Positions 17,304 to 27,175 of a stretch of DNA of 64,000 nucleotides are shown here, piece by piece. Position 1 is the stretch's first letter; each line of letters begins with the position of its first letter. The notes beneath the pieces are model-generated. The model had not been told where the DNA came from, did no database searches, and was given only the letters and a program-made list of their open reading frames with translations. Location: the NCBI RefSeq assembly GCF_029854215.1, contig NZ_CP122961.1, forward strand, positions 1,922,001 through 1,986,000, written 5' to 3'. Source of the stretch: Halomonas alkaliantarctica. Lineage in GTDB: Bacteria > Pseudomonadota > Gammaproteobacteria > Pseudomonadales > Halomonadaceae. Position numbers and translations under genes: made by a program.

Positions 17304-17873
17304 ATGCCATCATTTGTGCCGCCTCCCACGTTGGAGACATCAACACAGCCAGTAAATGGTTATCAGTTGCTGGTAGCCATGCTACTAATGCCACTGGCAA
17401 GCGCGTTAGCGGTGGCTAGCTGGACACTTTATGCCCTGCTCGCAAAGCAGCCCCTGTATGTGCTGATACCGTTGAGTAGTGGTGTGCTGTTGGCTTGGCC
17501 GGCTTGGTTTATCGCCAAGCGGGGAGACACCTGCCGCTTGATGCAATGGCTATTACTGGGGCTAGCGTTGGCGCTGGGCGGGTTTGGGATGGCTAGCCAG
17601 CCGTGGGAGTTTTTGTTGGTTGGGGCTGGGCTTGGACTGGGAGGTGCGGTGATTACCACCGGCATCGCCCACGCCAAAGGCTGGATGCCTGGTCGTTGGG
17701 TGAGTCTTTGTATCGCCCTTTTTCTGGCTTTAGCGGCGGGGGTAGGGTTTTCCTTGCGGATGGCGCCTCTGGTAGTTCAAGCCTATGGTTGGCGCGCGGC
17801 GCCACTTAGCCTGTTGATACCGCTATTTATGGTAATGCTGCTGCTGTGGCTTTTCGTAGAGTCACCCGAGTGA
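17304..17873 (+). CDS. Six-helix membrane protein resembling half an MFS transporter
   Basis: A 189-aa protein with about six hydrophobic segments after a short N-terminus (MPSFVPPPTLETSTQPVNG). GAGLGLGGAVITTGIAHAKGWMPGRW and the segment up to QAYGWRAAPLSLL recall the region from TM4 to TM6 of MFS proteins, including the nitrate-transporter glycine-rich helix. The length corresponds to one MFS half, and no second half follows. ATG 17304 was chosen over an upstream in-frame ATG because of GGGAA eight bases before it. It is divergent from narX. It may be a decayed or specialised transporter half; I do not recognise a characterised homologue. Confidence 0.6.
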   Translation: MPSFVPPPTLETSTQPVNGYQLLVAMLLMPLASALAVASWTLYALLAKQPLYVLIPLSSGVLLAWPAWFIAKRGDTCRLMQWLLLGLALALGGFGMASQPWEFLLVGAGLGLGGAVITTGIAHAKGWMPGRWVSLCIALFLALAAGVGFSLRMAPLVVQAYGWRAAPLSLLIPLFMVMLLLWLFVESPE

Positions 17874-17952
17874 CGCCTATGAGTCTCACCTGTTCATTCT
17901 TACCTACTCTCTCAGCTTCTGATTCTAAACCACTAGCGATAAGGCCCATTTT

Positions 17953-18345
17953 ATGACCATAGCGACGTTTGCCGATTTACTGCAGGAAGCACGTAAACAA
18001 CCTAAGCCTCAGCGCCTGCTGTTTGTGTTCGTTCGCGCAGAGCTGCCCGATTTCCCTGATGCTGACCAGCGTCGTCGCTTCGAACAGGGTGAAGGGGGTG
18101 TGTTGGTGCCGGTAGTATGCGTAGATAAGTCGACGGAGGAATTGACCAGCATGGCGGCGTTGGTCGAGGAGTCACGACGTACCGAGATCGAATGGGATCT
18201 AGTTTTCACTGCTGCCATGGACGACCCAAAAGATGACGCCGAGGTTGAACGGCAGCTCCAGCGTATGATGGAGTCACTGCAAATGGGTAATATCACCGCC
18301 TATCTTGCCTTCGATCATCACGGCAATGCGGTTAACGTCGGCTAG
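17953..18345 (+). CDS. Small soluble protein of a family often named ribonucleotide reductase subunit alpha
   Basis: A 130-aa hydrophilic protein without signal peptide or membrane segment: MTIATFADLLQEARKQPKPQ at the start, LLFVFVRAELPDFPD, then VVCVDKSTEELTSMAALVEES and TAYLAFDHHGNAVNV at the end. I recall similar small Pseudomonas proteins deposited under the name ribonucleotide reductase subunit alpha, but nothing in the sequence resembles the catalytic barrel of a reductase, so that name should not be trusted. It lies 79 bp after the half-MFS gene and 11 bp before the SirB2 gene, probably in one transcript. Confidence 0.6.
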   Translation: MTIATFADLLQEARKQPKPQRLLFVFVRAELPDFPDADQRRRFEQGEGGVLVPVVCVDKSTEELTSMAALVEESRRTEIEWDLVFTAAMDDPKDDAEVERQLQRMMESLQMGNITAYLAFDHHGNAVNVG

Positions 18346-18356
18346 GGACGGTAACC

Positions 18357-18743
18357 ATGGAGCACTATTTCCTCATCAAGCACCTGCACATGACGGCCGC
18401 TGCGCTGAGCATCACGCTCTTCGTAGTGCGCGCCTGGTGGTCGGTGCAGGAAAGCCCGCGACTCAACGCCCGTTGGGTCAAGGTATTGCCTCATCTTATT
18501 GATACGGCTCTGTTGGGGCTGGGGGTGACTTTGATGGTATTGCTTTCCGTATGGCCCTGGCAGCTTCCTTGGCTTGGCGCCAAGTTACTGGCGCTGCTGG
18601 GCTATATCGGTATTGGCACCATCGCGATTAAGCGCGGTGCAACGCCAAGGGCACGTGCTGTTGCTGCGTTAGTGGCGGTTGCCATATTTGCCTACATGGT
18701 GGGGGCTGCCATACATCACAGCCCGCTTTCCTGGCTAGCCTGA
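18357..18743 (+). CDS. SirB2 family membrane protein
   Basis: A 128-aa protein with four membrane segments in the SirB2 pattern. It opens HYFLIKHLHMTAAALSITLF and continues through VVRAWWSV, LPHLIDTALLGLGV and VGAAIHHSPLSW. Conserved His residues in helices one, three and four suggest heme or quinone contacts, but the family has no established activity. It follows the preceding gene by 11 bp and runs into nosL from the opposite strand, with a short tandem repeat between. Confidence 0.8.
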   Translation: MEHYFLIKHLHMTAAALSITLFVVRAWWSVQESPRLNARWVKVLPHLIDTALLGLGVTLMVLLSVWPWQLPWLGAKLLALLGYIGIGTIAIKRGATPRARAVAALVAVAIFAYMVGAAIHHSPLSWLA

Positions 18744-18760
18744 ATTGCGGCTACTTTCTG

Positions 18761-18788
18761 CCTCACTCCTCACTCCTCACTCCTCACT
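18761..18788. repeat. Four exact tandem copies of a 7-bp unit
   Basis: CCTCACT is repeated four times without mismatch between the convergent SirB2 and nosL genes. Copy number could vary by slippage. No function visible. Confidence 0.9.
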
Positions 18789-18789
18789 T

Positions 18790-19326
18790 TTATTGCGCCA
18801 TTGAGTGGGCGGCATGGCCGCTCCCTTCGTGGCGCCCGAGCCGGGCGAGCAATTCCAGGTCGATATCGTCATAGGTGATTATCTCGCCACTATGAACTTC
18901 TGCGAACTGCTCGGCACGCTCATGGCTGGAGAACGGCGCAAGGGTGTGGCCCATGCTACCGCGCCGATCATGGCCGACCACATACCAAGCGTCTGCTGCA
19001 GGGATAAAGGCATCGTCTTTAGGTGCTTCCCAGGGTGTCACGGCGACATCATGTACATAGGCGTGGCGCAGCTGGGTCTGATTTTCGGGCTGCTGGAGGA
19101 AAACGAACATCTCCAGCGTGGAGCAGAACTTACGCGCGTCACGGTGGCTTTGCATAAATGCCTGACCTTTGGGGCCTTCGAATTCGGTGATAAACATACC
19201 GCATACATGGCAGATGTCATCGCCGCCAATAGGCTGAGGCGCCATCCTTTCGGTGCTGTCAGTGGCATTGTTGCAACCGGTCATGAGCAAAATAATAAGG
19301 GCCAGAATGGGCAGCAGGGCGGGCAT
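18790..19326 (-). CDS. nosL: Copper-binding lipoprotein NosL
   Basis: A 178-aa lipoprotein with a type II signal ending LLMTGC (Cys18). The NosL copper site appears as CHVCGM (Cys39, Cys42, Met44). NosL carries Cu(I) to NosDFY for assembly of the copper sites of N2O reductase. ATG 19326 was preferred over a TTG two codons earlier because GAGGA lies seven bases before it. Last gene of the nos operon, 39 bp after nosY. A His-rich C-terminus (GRHEGSGHAAHSMAQ) may add metal ligands. Confidence 0.93.
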   Translation of the reverse strand: MPALLPILALIILLMTGCNNATDSTERMAPQPIGGDDICHVCGMFITEFEGPKGQAFMQSHRDARKFCSTLEMFVFLQQPENQTQLRHAYVHDVAVTPWEAPKDDAFIPAADAWYVVGHDRRGSMGHTLAPFSSHERAEQFAEVHSGEIITYDDIDLELLARLGRHEGSGHAAHSMAQ

Positions 19327-19365
19327 GGTCAATCCTCGTTAATAAAATGATGTTAAGAGATGATG

Positions 19366-20190
19366 TTAAGCGGTATGACGGTGGAAGCGACGGACGGCCA
19401 ATAGCAGGGGCACCACGACCCAAACCAGCATTGCCAAGGGCGGCCAGGCAGAATGGAACGCGCCTTGCTGAGCGATAGCCGCGATACCGCTTTCTAGCTG
19501 TGTGCTGTCGAACCCCGACAGGTTGATCAAACGAAAACTGTCGGTGGGATTGAGCAGCATCAGGTAGGGGAGCCAGTCGCCCCCCTGCTTGACGCCAACC
19601 AGTAGGGCCAGCAGTACTAGATCGAAGACCAGCACGAACAGAAACCACACGCCCAGTGCCAGCCCGGCGGCTCGTGCCTTTTCGGTGACCGTTACGCTGA
19701 TCAGGTAGGCAAAGGCCAAAAACACCCAGCCCAAGAGCACACTGCTGGCGATCAATCGTGCTAAGCCGACGGTTAGTTGGATAATCGGTACGCCTTCAGC
19801 GCCCAACGCAATAACGATACCCGCGATACCAAAACCGAGTAGCGTGGCGACAGCCAGAATCATCCCATGGCCGAAGAACTTACCAAACAGCAACGCCGAA
19901 CGACTTATAGGGTAGGTGAGTAGCAGTAGTAGCGTGCCAGCCTCATGCTCACCGACAACGGCGTCGTAGGCGAGCATCAGCGCGATTAAGGGGATCAGAA
20001 AAACGGCCAGCGTTGATAAACTGACCAGGGTGGTGGCCAGTGAAGTAAAACCAAGACCGCCGCTCGCAGCGGCACCAAAGTAGGCAATACCCATTGCCAG
20101 AACGGCAAGGATCACGGTGATCGCCAGTACCCAGCGATTGCGCAGGCCATCCTGGAACTCTTTGGCGGCGACGATGAACATGGCCTTCAT
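19366..20190 (-). CDS. nosY: ABC transporter permease NosY
   Basis: A 274-aa membrane protein with six hydrophobic segments, starting MKAMFIVAAKEFQDGLRNRW, the typical NosY opening. AYDAVVGEHEAGTLLLLLTYPISR is the ABC-2 permease block contacting the ATPase. It forms NosDFY with NosF and NosD and feeds copper (and possibly sulfur) into NosZ maturation. The ATG overlaps the nosF stop by four bases. Confidence 0.94.
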   Translation of the reverse strand: MKAMFIVAAKEFQDGLRNRWVLAITVILAVLAMGIAYFGAAASGGLGFTSLATTLVSLSTLAVFLIPLIALMLAYDAVVGEHEAGTLLLLLTYPISRSALLFGKFFGHGMILAVATLLGFGIAGIVIALGAEGVPIIQLTVGLARLIASSVLLGWVFLAFAYLISVTVTEKARAAGLALGVWFLFVLVFDLVLLALLVGVKQGGDWLPYLMLLNPTDSFRLINLSGFDSTQLESGIAAIAQQGAFHSAWPPLAMLVWVVVPLLLAVRRFHRHTA

Positions 20191-21119
20191 GCGCTGGCTC
20201 CTGGCGTCAGTGAGGCGGGGCGAGTAGAAAAATGCGTGTAGAGATGCTCAAGGGTGGGTGGTGATAACTCGATGTCGTCGATATTCGGCATGGTGGTTAA
20301 TTGACGTAGTACCTGCATTTTATTTTCCGCGGGCACGTTGACCTCCACACAGCGCTCATTGATTGGGATAGGCTCAATGGACATGGCTTTCCAGAGCTGC
20401 GACTGCATGGCCAGCAATGTGCCGTGGATACGAAACGTAAGCGGTAGCTGCGCTTCTTTACGCAGTTGTTCAAGGCTGCCCAGGGCCAGGCGTTGCCCTT
20501 TGCCTAGAATCAAAGCGCGGTCGATATAGGGTTCGATGCCGGGCAGTACATGGGAAGAGAGCAGCACGGTACAACCGTTGTCACGTAGGGCTTTTACCGC
20601 TTGATAAAAATCGCGGGTGGCCGCGGGGTCAAGGCCGGTGGTGGGTTCATCCAGTAACAATAGCCGGGGAGACCCTAGTAAAGCCTGGGCCAGGCCAAGG
20701 CGCTGACGCATGCCCTTGGAGTAGGTTTTAACGCGACGGTCGGCGGCTTCGACCAGGCCCACACGCTCAAGCAGAACCGTTACCTGAAGGCGGTCAGCGC
20801 GCTTCAAACGAGAGAAATAGGTGAGCACTTCACGCCCGGTGAGCTGTTCGTAGAAGGTGACGTTTTCAGGAAGATATCCTAACTGACGCCGCAGGCGTTC
20901 GGCATGTGGCCCATCTGGAGCGCCACCGAGGACGTCAACATGGCCCGAGCTGGGCGCAATTAAGCCCAATATGAGTTTCATGATGGTCGTCTTGCCCGCG
21001 CCATTATGTCCCAGCAAGGCGAGCATCTCGCCTTCTTTGATGGTGAGATCAATTTCAGCTAGGCGCACCAGCGCCCCGTGACGCTTGGTAACACGCTGTA
21101 GTTCTATTACTGGGTTCAT
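20187..21119 (-). CDS. nosF: ABC transporter ATPase NosF
   Basis: A 310-aa ATPase. Walker A GHNGAGKTT (37-45), signature YSKGMRQRLGLAQAL, Walker B LLLLDEPTTGLD and H-loop SSHVLPG are intact. ATG 21119 (MNPVIELQRVTKRHG) follows AAGGAA by eight bases and overlaps the nosD stop by four; longer in-frame starts run into nosD. It powers the NosFY complex that works with periplasmic NosD in building the NosZ copper sites. Confidence 0.94.
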   Translation of the reverse strand: MNPVIELQRVTKRHGALVRLAEIDLTIKEGEMLALLGHNGAGKTTIMKLILGLIAPSSGHVDVLGGAPDGPHAERLRRQLGYLPENVTFYEQLTGREVLTYFSRLKRADRLQVTVLLERVGLVEAADRRVKTYSKGMRQRLGLAQALLGSPRLLLLDEPTTGLDPAATRDFYQAVKALRDNGCTVLLSSHVLPGIEPYIDRALILGKGQRLALGSLEQLRKEAQLPLTFRIHGTLLAMQSQLWKAMSIEPIPINERCVEVNVPAENKMQVLRQLTTMPNIDDIELSPPTLEHLYTHFSTRPASLTPGASA

Positions 21120-22414
21120 GGAGCATTTCCTTCTCGGCCGGGCTCGCTCATCAATGGCGCGCTGTCTCTGACCCCTGGGGGACGAAACACCGGGAACTGG
21201 CGTTGTACCCATCGCAGTGCCAACACCGCGGGGCTTTGCATCAACAGGCGCGCGGAGGGGTGGCGCCAGAGAAGATGATCCATGGCGTCATTGGGCTCAT
21301 GGGCGGTGTCGCCGACCCCGTTATCGTCAAGATCCCAACCCAGGTAGTCGCTCCAGTAATTGCCCGACCAATCCTGCTCACGGGTAGCGACATACATGAC
21401 TTGCTGCTTATTAGCGATGAAGGCGTTGCCCGCCATTTGGTTATCCTCTGAACCGGCGGTGAGATGGATGCCGATGTCGCTGGCTGCGAAACGATTATTC
21501 TCGATACGATTGAACTGCGAGTTGTAAACGAACAGTGCCTTGCCGTCGCCGCCCGCTAGACGCCCCTCGCCATCGGCCCCCAGGGGCTGGGTGACGCCTG
21601 CGACACGGTTGCCGCTTAACAGGGAATCGGTGATGTTGTTCATCAAAATGCCGTAGTTGTCGTCTGCTTCCGAACGGTTATCAACGACTTCCAGGCGTTT
21701 GGATTGCATCAGGGCGTAGCCGGTTCGGGTTCGCTGGGTCAGGTTGCCTTCGAGACGATTGTCGAAGGAGTACATGTAGTGCACGCCATAGCGCAGGTCA
21801 TGCAGGGTGTTGTCGCGCAGCACGTTGTGGCGGCTGCTGTCGAGATAGATGCCGTCGCGAGTCTGCGCAACATCGTTGGATTCGATAATCGAGTCACTAA
21901 CGTTATAAAGGTGAATGCCGTTGCCGCGATCCTGAGAGCGCAGTCGGGTATCGCCACGAATGGTATTGCCTATCACACTGACGTCATTGACAGCATCGAG
22001 CCAGATGCCGAAGCCAGGCCCGTTTAGCTGGTTATTGCGGATGCTACTACCGTGAGCGCTGGGCTCGACAAAAATAGCGGCCTCCAGTGCTGTCAGGTTG
22101 TCCCCCCAGTCTTCAATTTGGAGGCCTTCAAACATAATATCGGGAGCTGCCAGCACCACCGCATGGCCGTGGCCTCCTGCATCGAGGATGGCTTGCAACT
22201 CGCCCCGGATATGCAGCGTGCGGTCAATAACCACACGCCCGGGGTAGCGTCCTGCAGGCAGCAGCAAGTGATCGCCGTCGGCAGCCTGTTCGATCAACGG
22301 CTGTACCGGCTCACCGGGCGTGGCGATCCAGTCGGCGGCATGAACCCCGCTAGGCAGCCAAAAAAGCCATAGCAGCGCCAGTAAGCAACCTAAATAGCCA
22401 GGGTGTCGTTTCAT
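21116..22414 (-). CDS. nosD: Periplasmic copper-maturation protein NosD
   Basis: A 432-aa protein with a signal peptide (MKRHPGYLGCLLALLWLFWL, cleavage after HAA) followed by right-handed beta-helix repeats. The N-x-[IV]-x-x-N-x rungs are plain: IRNNQLNGPGFGIWLDAVND, VIGNTIRG, IIESNDVAQTRDGIYLDSS. Near the end is the CASH-type GNYWSDYLGWDLDDNGVGD block. NosD hands Cu(I) to NosZ with NosFY. ATG 22414 has GGGAG upstream. Confidence 0.93.
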   Translation of the reverse strand: MKRHPGYLGCLLALLWLFWLPSGVHAADWIATPGEPVQPLIEQAADGDHLLLPAGRYPGRVVIDRTLHIRGELQAILDAGGHGHAVVLAAPDIMFEGLQIEDWGDNLTALEAAIFVEPSAHGSSIRNNQLNGPGFGIWLDAVNDVSVIGNTIRGDTRLRSQDRGNGIHLYNVSDSIIESNDVAQTRDGIYLDSSRHNVLRDNTLHDLRYGVHYMYSFDNRLEGNLTQRTRTGYALMQSKRLEVVDNRSEADDNYGILMNNITDSLLSGNRVAGVTQPLGADGEGRLAGGDGKALFVYNSQFNRIENNRFAASDIGIHLTAGSEDNQMAGNAFIANKQQVMYVATREQDWSGNYWSDYLGWDLDDNGVGDTAHEPNDAMDHLLWRHPSARLLMQSPAVLALRWVQRQFPVFRPPGVRDSAPLMSEPGREGNAP

Positions 22415-22482
22415 GGTGTTCTCCCGCAGCGGGCCGAAGGAATCGGCCCGCATTGTGTCTTCAGACTCCTGTCAGTGAGGCG

Positions 22483-24360
22483 TCAGGCGGGTTCGACTAG
22501 CATGCGACCAGTCATTTCCATGTGCATCGCGTGGCAGAACCAGTTGCAGTAGTACCAGTGCACCCCGGCCTTGTCGGCGGTGAAGGTGACGCTAGCGGTC
22601 TGCTGGGGACTGATCTCCATCTGCACACCGTGGTTGACCATGCAGAAGCCGTGGGTCAGATCCTCGACCTGGTCAAGGTTGGTGATGACCACGGTCACCT
22701 CATCGCCCTGTTTGACCTTGAATTCGGTCAGGCCAAATTGCGGTGCTATGGAGGTCATGTACACGCGTACTTTATTGCCATCGCGGATTACCTTGCTTTC
22801 GCCTTCCAGGTTGACGCCGTCTGCCTCCGCCATGGCCACGGTCTCGGCGAAGAAGGGGTCGTCTCGTGTCCATACTCGGCTTGGGTTGATCTGGTCGGCG
22901 CGTACCAGAATACAGTCGTGGGGCTCGGCATAAGTGGGGCCGTCATGCACCAGTTTCATTTCCTCACCGGAGATGTCGATCAACTGATCGTTCTCGGGAT
23001 GCAGAGGGCCTACCGGCAGGAAACGGTCTTTGGAAAACTTCGACAGCACCACCAGCCACTTGCCGTCGGCATCGCGGGATTCGGTGAGACTGGCGTGGTT
23101 ATGCCCAGGCTGGTAGTGGACATCGAGCTTCTGACGCAGGTAATTGACGTCTTCGCCATTGTAGTGGCGAATGGCATCCTCAATATTCCACTTGGCTATC
23201 TGGCTATCGATGAACAGCGTGGTATAGGCGTTGCCCCGGCCATCGTAGGTAGTGTGAAGCGGGCCCAAGCCCAGTTCAGGTTCACCCACGATGGTATCGC
23301 GCGGTTCGATACTGTCGTCGAACAGCTCGGGCAATTTGTCGATGGCGATGATTGAGCAAGTGGGGGATAGCTTGCCGTTGGCGATGAAATATTTACCATC
23401 CGGTGAGGTATTCACACCGTGGGGGTTCTTGGGGATCGGGATGTAACGTGTCAGTTGCGAGCCCTTGCGTCCATCCAGTACCGGGACACTTGATTCACCC
23501 AGTGTCTTGTAGTTCCCGGCCGCCACGGCGGCTTCAATCGCTTCAACGTCGAATACCACGACCCAGTCGCGCTCGTTGCGCATGGTCTCGGTCAGGGTCA
23601 TGCCCTTTTCTGAGTTATAGCAGGTAGAGGCGACGAAACGACCGGTGTAGTCGGCATCGGTGTTATCGAGGTTGCCATCAACGATCACCTGCCAGGCCAC
23701 GTCCATGCTTTCGGCATCGATAGCGTTGAACATAGTGAAGTAGTTGTCGGGGTTCTCCAGGTCGCGGCCGTCATTGACCTGGGGAATTGGCAGTTCGGCA
23801 TTAGCGAAGACGTACTTGGTATAAGGCACCTTTTGCAAACGCAAACCGTGAATCGCCTGGACATTGGGAATGGTAGTGATCTTGTCCGTTTTCATGACGT
23901 CAAGGCGGATACGCGCGACGCGAGTATTGGCTTTATCGTTGATAAATAGGTACTTGCCGTCGTAGCTGCCGTCGGTCATGGAAATATGGGGGTGGTGGCA
24001 GTCGCCGTTGAGGAAGCGGCTCGATTCGCCGAGTATCCGCTTCGACTCGTTACTTATCCCCCAGCCAGAGGCGCTATCCACGTTAAACACCGGGATGCGC
24101 ATCAGTTCGCGCATTGAAGGTACACCGAGCACCCGAACCTCGCCCGAGTGGCCACCGCTCCAGAAACCGTAGTAATCGTCGAGCTCGCCCGGCGCAACGT
24201 CGATACCGTTGGCGCCGGCGGCCTGGACTTGGCGGCTGTTGAGCAGTGCGCCCGCACCGAATCCTCCGGCCAGGCCCGCTCCGGCAACGCCGGTAACGGC
24301 GGTATTGCGCAAGAAGTGGCGGCGGCCGATATCCTGAATATGGTCTTTTTTATCGCTCAT
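22483..24360 (-). CDS. nosZ: Nitrous-oxide reductase NosZ, clade I (Tat-exported)
   Basis: A 625-aa periplasmic multicopper enzyme that reduces N2O to N2. A twin-arginine signal has RRHFLRN at residues 13-19. The seven-blade propeller carries the CuZ His ligands in [39 protein letters not shown] and AEPHDC. The C-terminal cupredoxin domain has the CuA motif [16 protein letters not shown] with an upstream HGF. The Tat signal places it in clade I. ATG 24360 follows GGGGAA; 17 bp after nosR. Confidence 0.97.
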   Translation of the reverse strand: MSDKKDHIQDIGRRHFLRNTAVTGVAGAGLAGGFGAGALLNSRQVQAAGANGIDVAPGELDDYYGFWSGGHSGEVRVLGVPSMRELMRIPVFNVDSASGWGISNESKRILGESSRFLNGDCHHPHISMTDGSYDGKYLFINDKANTRVARIRLDVMKTDKITTIPNVQAIHGLRLQKVPYTKYVFANAELPIPQVNDGRDLENPDNYFTMFNAIDAESMDVAWQVIVDGNLDNTDADYTGRFVASTCYNSEKGMTLTETMRNERDWVVVFDVEAIEAAVAAGNYKTLGESSVPVLDGRKGSQLTRYIPIPKNPHGVNTSPDGKYFIANGKLSPTCSIIAIDKLPELFDDSIEPRDTIVGEPELGLGPLHTTYDGRGNAYTTLFIDSQIAKWNIEDAIRHYNGEDVNYLRQKLDVHYQPGHNHASLTESRDADGKWLVVLSKFSKDRFLPVGPLHPENDQLIDISGEEMKLVHDGPTYAEPHDCILVRADQINPSRVWTRDDPFFAETVAMAEADGVNLEGESKVIRDGNKVRVYMTSIAPQFGLTEFKVKQGDEVTVVITNLDQVEDLTHGFCMVNHGVQMEISPQQTASVTFTADKAGVHWYYCNWFCHAMHMEMTGRMLVEPA

Positions 24361-24377
24361 GCTTGATTCCCCTGAGA

Positions 24378-26525
24378 TCAGTCTTGCTGGTGAAGAGGGA
24401 TGCGTTGCCATGCGGCCTGTTTGCCGCTGGCGTCGGTATCCCGTTGGGTCTCAACGCTATTACCGCGCGATGACATATTGGCCGCCTTTTCATAGCGCTT
24501 GCGGCGCTTGACCATGGGCGGGCAACGCTGGTCGTCGTGGTAGGTCACTTGGCAGTCGAGACAGTAGTGGCACTCATTGGCATTGATGCGGCCGTCCGGA
24601 TGTATAGCGGCCACTTCGCATTCATTGGCACAGATTTGGCACGGGGTACCGCAGCTACCGCGGTGGCGCTTGAGCCAGTCGAACAGGCGCAAACGCGAAG
24701 GAATAGCCAACCCGGCGCCTAACGGGCACAGATAGCGGCAGTAGAATTTGTGGTTGAAGGCAGAAATCGCCACCAGGCCCAGAGCATAAATAACGAAGGC
24801 CCAGTCACGTTGGAAACGCAGGGTGATTGCGGTCTTGAACGGCTCCACTTCGGCGTAGCGTTCCGCGGTGCCGAGCGAATGTAGCGAGACTGCGAACAAG
24901 GCCAGCAGAATGATGTATTTAATTGCCCATAGGCGTTCATGGAGCCCGAAGGGCACCTCAATCTGCTTAACGTTTAGTTTGCGAGCGACCTGGTTGACCA
25001 GGTCTTGTAAAGCGCCGAATGGGCATAGCCAGCCGCAGAAAACTCCCCGGCCCCACAGCAGCAGGCTCACCGCCACGAACGACCAGAGAATAAATAGCAT
25101 TGGGTCGATCAAAAACGAGGACCAGCTAAAACCGCTGATCAGCGAGTTGGTGAAGGTAAGGATATTGACGACCGATAGCTGGGCCAGCGAGTACCAGCCG
25201 ATAAACACTAAGGTGTAGACCTTGAAACCCTGACGCAGTGGGTTCAGTACACGCGGGTGGCGCGCAAGCACATCCTGGAACAGCATGATGCCAGTGAGCA
25301 CCAATAATCCGGCGGATAGCACAGCGATCTGGAAAGCCTTTTCGCGCCATACCTGTACCCAGATAGGTTCTTCCACCGGTGGTTCAGGCCGCTCTACATA
25401 GGCCTCGGGAACACTGTAATCGGCGCTAAAGCGGCTGAACTCGGTGTCCAAAGGGCCAGAGGCGCGGCGAACCAGTAATTCCAGTTGCCAGGGTTGACCG
25501 GGGTCGAAGTTTGTCTCTTCGCGGACGATGAAAATGTCCCGCTCGGCCAGTGAGGGTGCGCCTTCAAGGGCCAGTTCACCCAGGCGGATGTGATCGCGAT
25601 CATGAAAGCTGACCCGAGTGCTGCCCTGTGAAAGCTCTATGCGATCGAAGATGCCGCCCCGCACATACCCTGAACCCTTGAATGAGTAGTCACCACGCCC
25701 CATGACGGCAATAGCGTGCTCGCCATCCTTCAGCTCGGCCATTAGTTGGTCATAGCCAGTATCGCCGAGTAGGTTGCGGCCAGCGGTTGGTGGGTTGAGG
25801 TAGGTGTAAAACAGCTCGATAAAGGTTTTATCGGCGGGCTGTGGCGAGCGCAGGTAATCTTCGGCGGGCGTACCTACAAAGCTCTCATCGACCTCGCCAT
25901 GGGTTAGTTGCAAACGGCGAATGGTGCCGTCGCCGGTCAGTTCATCCCAGTTGGCATGGGCGAAAACGTCTTCTCGAACGCGTGCCGGTGGTGTCTGGGA
26001 GGGGTCGGCAATGAGCTGCTGTTCAGCGGCCACTTGTCTGGCGCTGCGCATGATGGTGTCGCTGACTACGATGACGGTCACCGTCGCGCCAGAGATAGCG
26101 TCAAGATTGTCGCCGACTCTGAGCCTGTCATTGACGTGGGCCGATACGTGCTCATCGGCAAAGCTATTCAGCTTCGACTCGGGAATGCCCACCAGCATGA
26201 TCGGCTCTGAATGACTGAGGACGTCGGCCTGTACAATTTGCCCATCCAGACCGATTCCCACCAGTAGATTGACCGGTTTGCCCGAGTAGGCGGGGATCGG
26301 AGCGACATCCACACTCTCAAAAGCGTAGCCGAGCAACTCATCGTCGCTGGCGAGTACACGGCTTACCGGCCACTGTGAATCCGCGGCTTCAAGACGCTCT
26401 GCCGTGGGAAATCCCTCGCGTACCTGCTCCAGTTCGATGGCTTGGGCAGGGAGTGATATCGCCAGGAGTAACAGTAAGCTAATCCAGATACCGGTTAGAC
26501 GGCGCGGGTAAGCCACAGGGGACAT
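24378..26525 (-). CDS. nosR: Membrane flavo-iron-sulfur protein NosR
   Basis: A 715-aa protein needed for nosZ expression and for electron delivery to NosZ. Order: signal peptide ([18 protein letters not shown]...), periplasmic FMN-binding domain with the covalent-FMN motif SGATVTV, six-helix membrane part with two CxxxCP motifs ([20 protein letters not shown]), and a C-terminal cytoplasmic ferredoxin-like domain ([17 protein letters not shown] and [19 protein letters not shown]). All cofactor motifs are present. ATG 26525 follows AGGAAA. The cytochrome c5-like gene just upstream may be part of the same electron path. Confidence 0.95.
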   Translation of the reverse strand: MSPVAYPRRLTGIWISLLLLLAISLPAQAIELEQVREGFPTAERLEAADSQWPVSRVLASDDELLGYAFESVDVAPIPAYSGKPVNLLVGIGLDGQIVQADVLSHSEPIMLVGIPESKLNSFADEHVSAHVNDRLRVGDNLDAISGATVTVIVVSDTIMRSARQVAAEQQLIADPSQTPPARVREDVFAHANWDELTGDGTIRRLQLTHGEVDESFVGTPAEDYLRSPQPADKTFIELFYTYLNPPTAGRNLLGDTGYDQLMAELKDGEHAIAVMGRGDYSFKGSGYVRGGIFDRIELSQGSTRVSFHDRDHIRLGELALEGAPSLAERDIFIVREETNFDPGQPWQLELLVRRASGPLDTEFSRFSADYSVPEAYVERPEPPVEEPIWVQVWREKAFQIAVLSAGLLVLTGIMLFQDVLARHPRVLNPLRQGFKVYTLVFIGWYSLAQLSVVNILTFTNSLISGFSWSSFLIDPMLFILWSFVAVSLLLWGRGVFCGWLCPFGALQDLVNQVARKLNVKQIEVPFGLHERLWAIKYIILLALFAVSLHSLGTAERYAEVEPFKTAITLRFQRDWAFVIYALGLVAISAFNHKFYCRYLCPLGAGLAIPSRLRLFDWLKRHRGSCGTPCQICANECEVAAIHPDGRINANECHYCLDCQVTYHDDQRCPPMVKRRKRYEKAANMSSRGNSVETQRDTDASGKQAAWQRIPLHQQD

Positions 26526-26551
26526 CGTGGTTTCCTTTCGGGGCAAGAGGG

Positions 26552-26854
26552 TTATAGAACCGGTTCTAGCAAGTGATCGACGGCAGCTTTCACTTCGTCA
26601 TCACTCAAGCCTAATTGGCCTCCTTTTGGCGGCATTGCCTGAAAGCCGTTAATCGCGTGGTCGTACAGGGTGTCCATGCCTTTTTCTAAGCGTGGCTCCC
26701 AGTGTTCGGCATTGCCGCGAATGGGAGCACCTGCGGCGCCCGTCATGTGACAAGCCATGCAGGCTTGGTTATAGGTGGCTTCGCCATCTGCATGAGCGGT
26801 AACCGAAATAGAAGCAACTACGCCTAGCAGCAGTATGGACGCGAGGGTTTTCAT
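26552..26854 (-). CDS. Cytochrome c5-like protein, first gene of the nos operon
   Basis: A 100-aa periplasmic monoheme cytochrome. A 22-residue signal peptide (to AHA) precedes CMACH (Cys32, Cys35, His36); the axial Met is probably in FQAMPPKGG. It is 26 bp upstream of nosR on the same strand, behind an Fnr-like box. A second copy, about 70 percent identical by eye, is encoded at 45036-45350. Since no nirM-type cytochrome c551 is seen, these may carry electrons to NirS, NorCB or NosZ; that role is inferred. Confidence 0.9.
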   Translation of the reverse strand: MKTLASILLLGVVASISVTAHADGEATYNQACMACHMTGAAGAPIRGNAEHWEPRLEKGMDTLYDHAINGFQAMPPKGGQLGLSDDEVKAAVDHLLEPVL

Positions 26855-27175
26855 TGAGGTATTCCTTATGCATCTTTTGGGTTGAAATTATCAATTCGGC
26901 AACGTGGCACGCTGGTTTATAGAGGTATACGAGTTGCTGGGTACTGATTTTTCAGTATGAGAAAAAGTATGAAGTTCACTTTAAAGAAATAGGGGGGACT
27001 AATGTTGACCTGGATCATTATTCGTCTCGCGTACCCCTACAGAGCATTAGCTTACCCCTTAGTGGGTAGGTGATGACGCCAGTCGTTATTGTGATTTCAA
27101 CTCGAAATTCAGGCGCTTGGCTGTGCACCAAGGCGCTAGCGGCGTGGCGGTGTAGAAATGTTTTTACAGCGCGGA
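26855..27175. other. Promoter region of the nos operon
   Basis: 321 bp between the cytochrome c5-like gene and the convergent end of the DUF488 gene, which is on the same strand and upstream. It holds the Fnr/Dnr-like box at 27005-27018. No open frame here looks like a gene. Confidence 0.5.
27005..27018 (-). promoter_or_regulatory. Fnr/Dnr-type box upstream of the nos operon
   Basis: TTGAC-CTGG-ATCAT matches TTGAT-N4-ATCAA at 8 of 10 positions with correct spacing, and its half-sites are identical to those of the box before the ferritin-like gene. Centre about 158 bp before the ATG at 26854. Confidence 0.55.

Noticed and set aside
18761..18788. CRISPR-like array
   Set aside because: The units are 7 bp, directly adjacent and without spacers; this is a simple tandem repeat.
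22522..23355. 277-codon open frame antisense to nosZ
   Set aside because: Overlaps the conserved CuA and propeller coding region of nosZ; no recognisable domain.
26882..26894. TTGAAATTATCAA near the cytochrome c5-like gene as an Fnr box
   Set aside because: The half-sites are one base too close (13 instead of 14 positions) and it sits only about 30 bp before the start codon.
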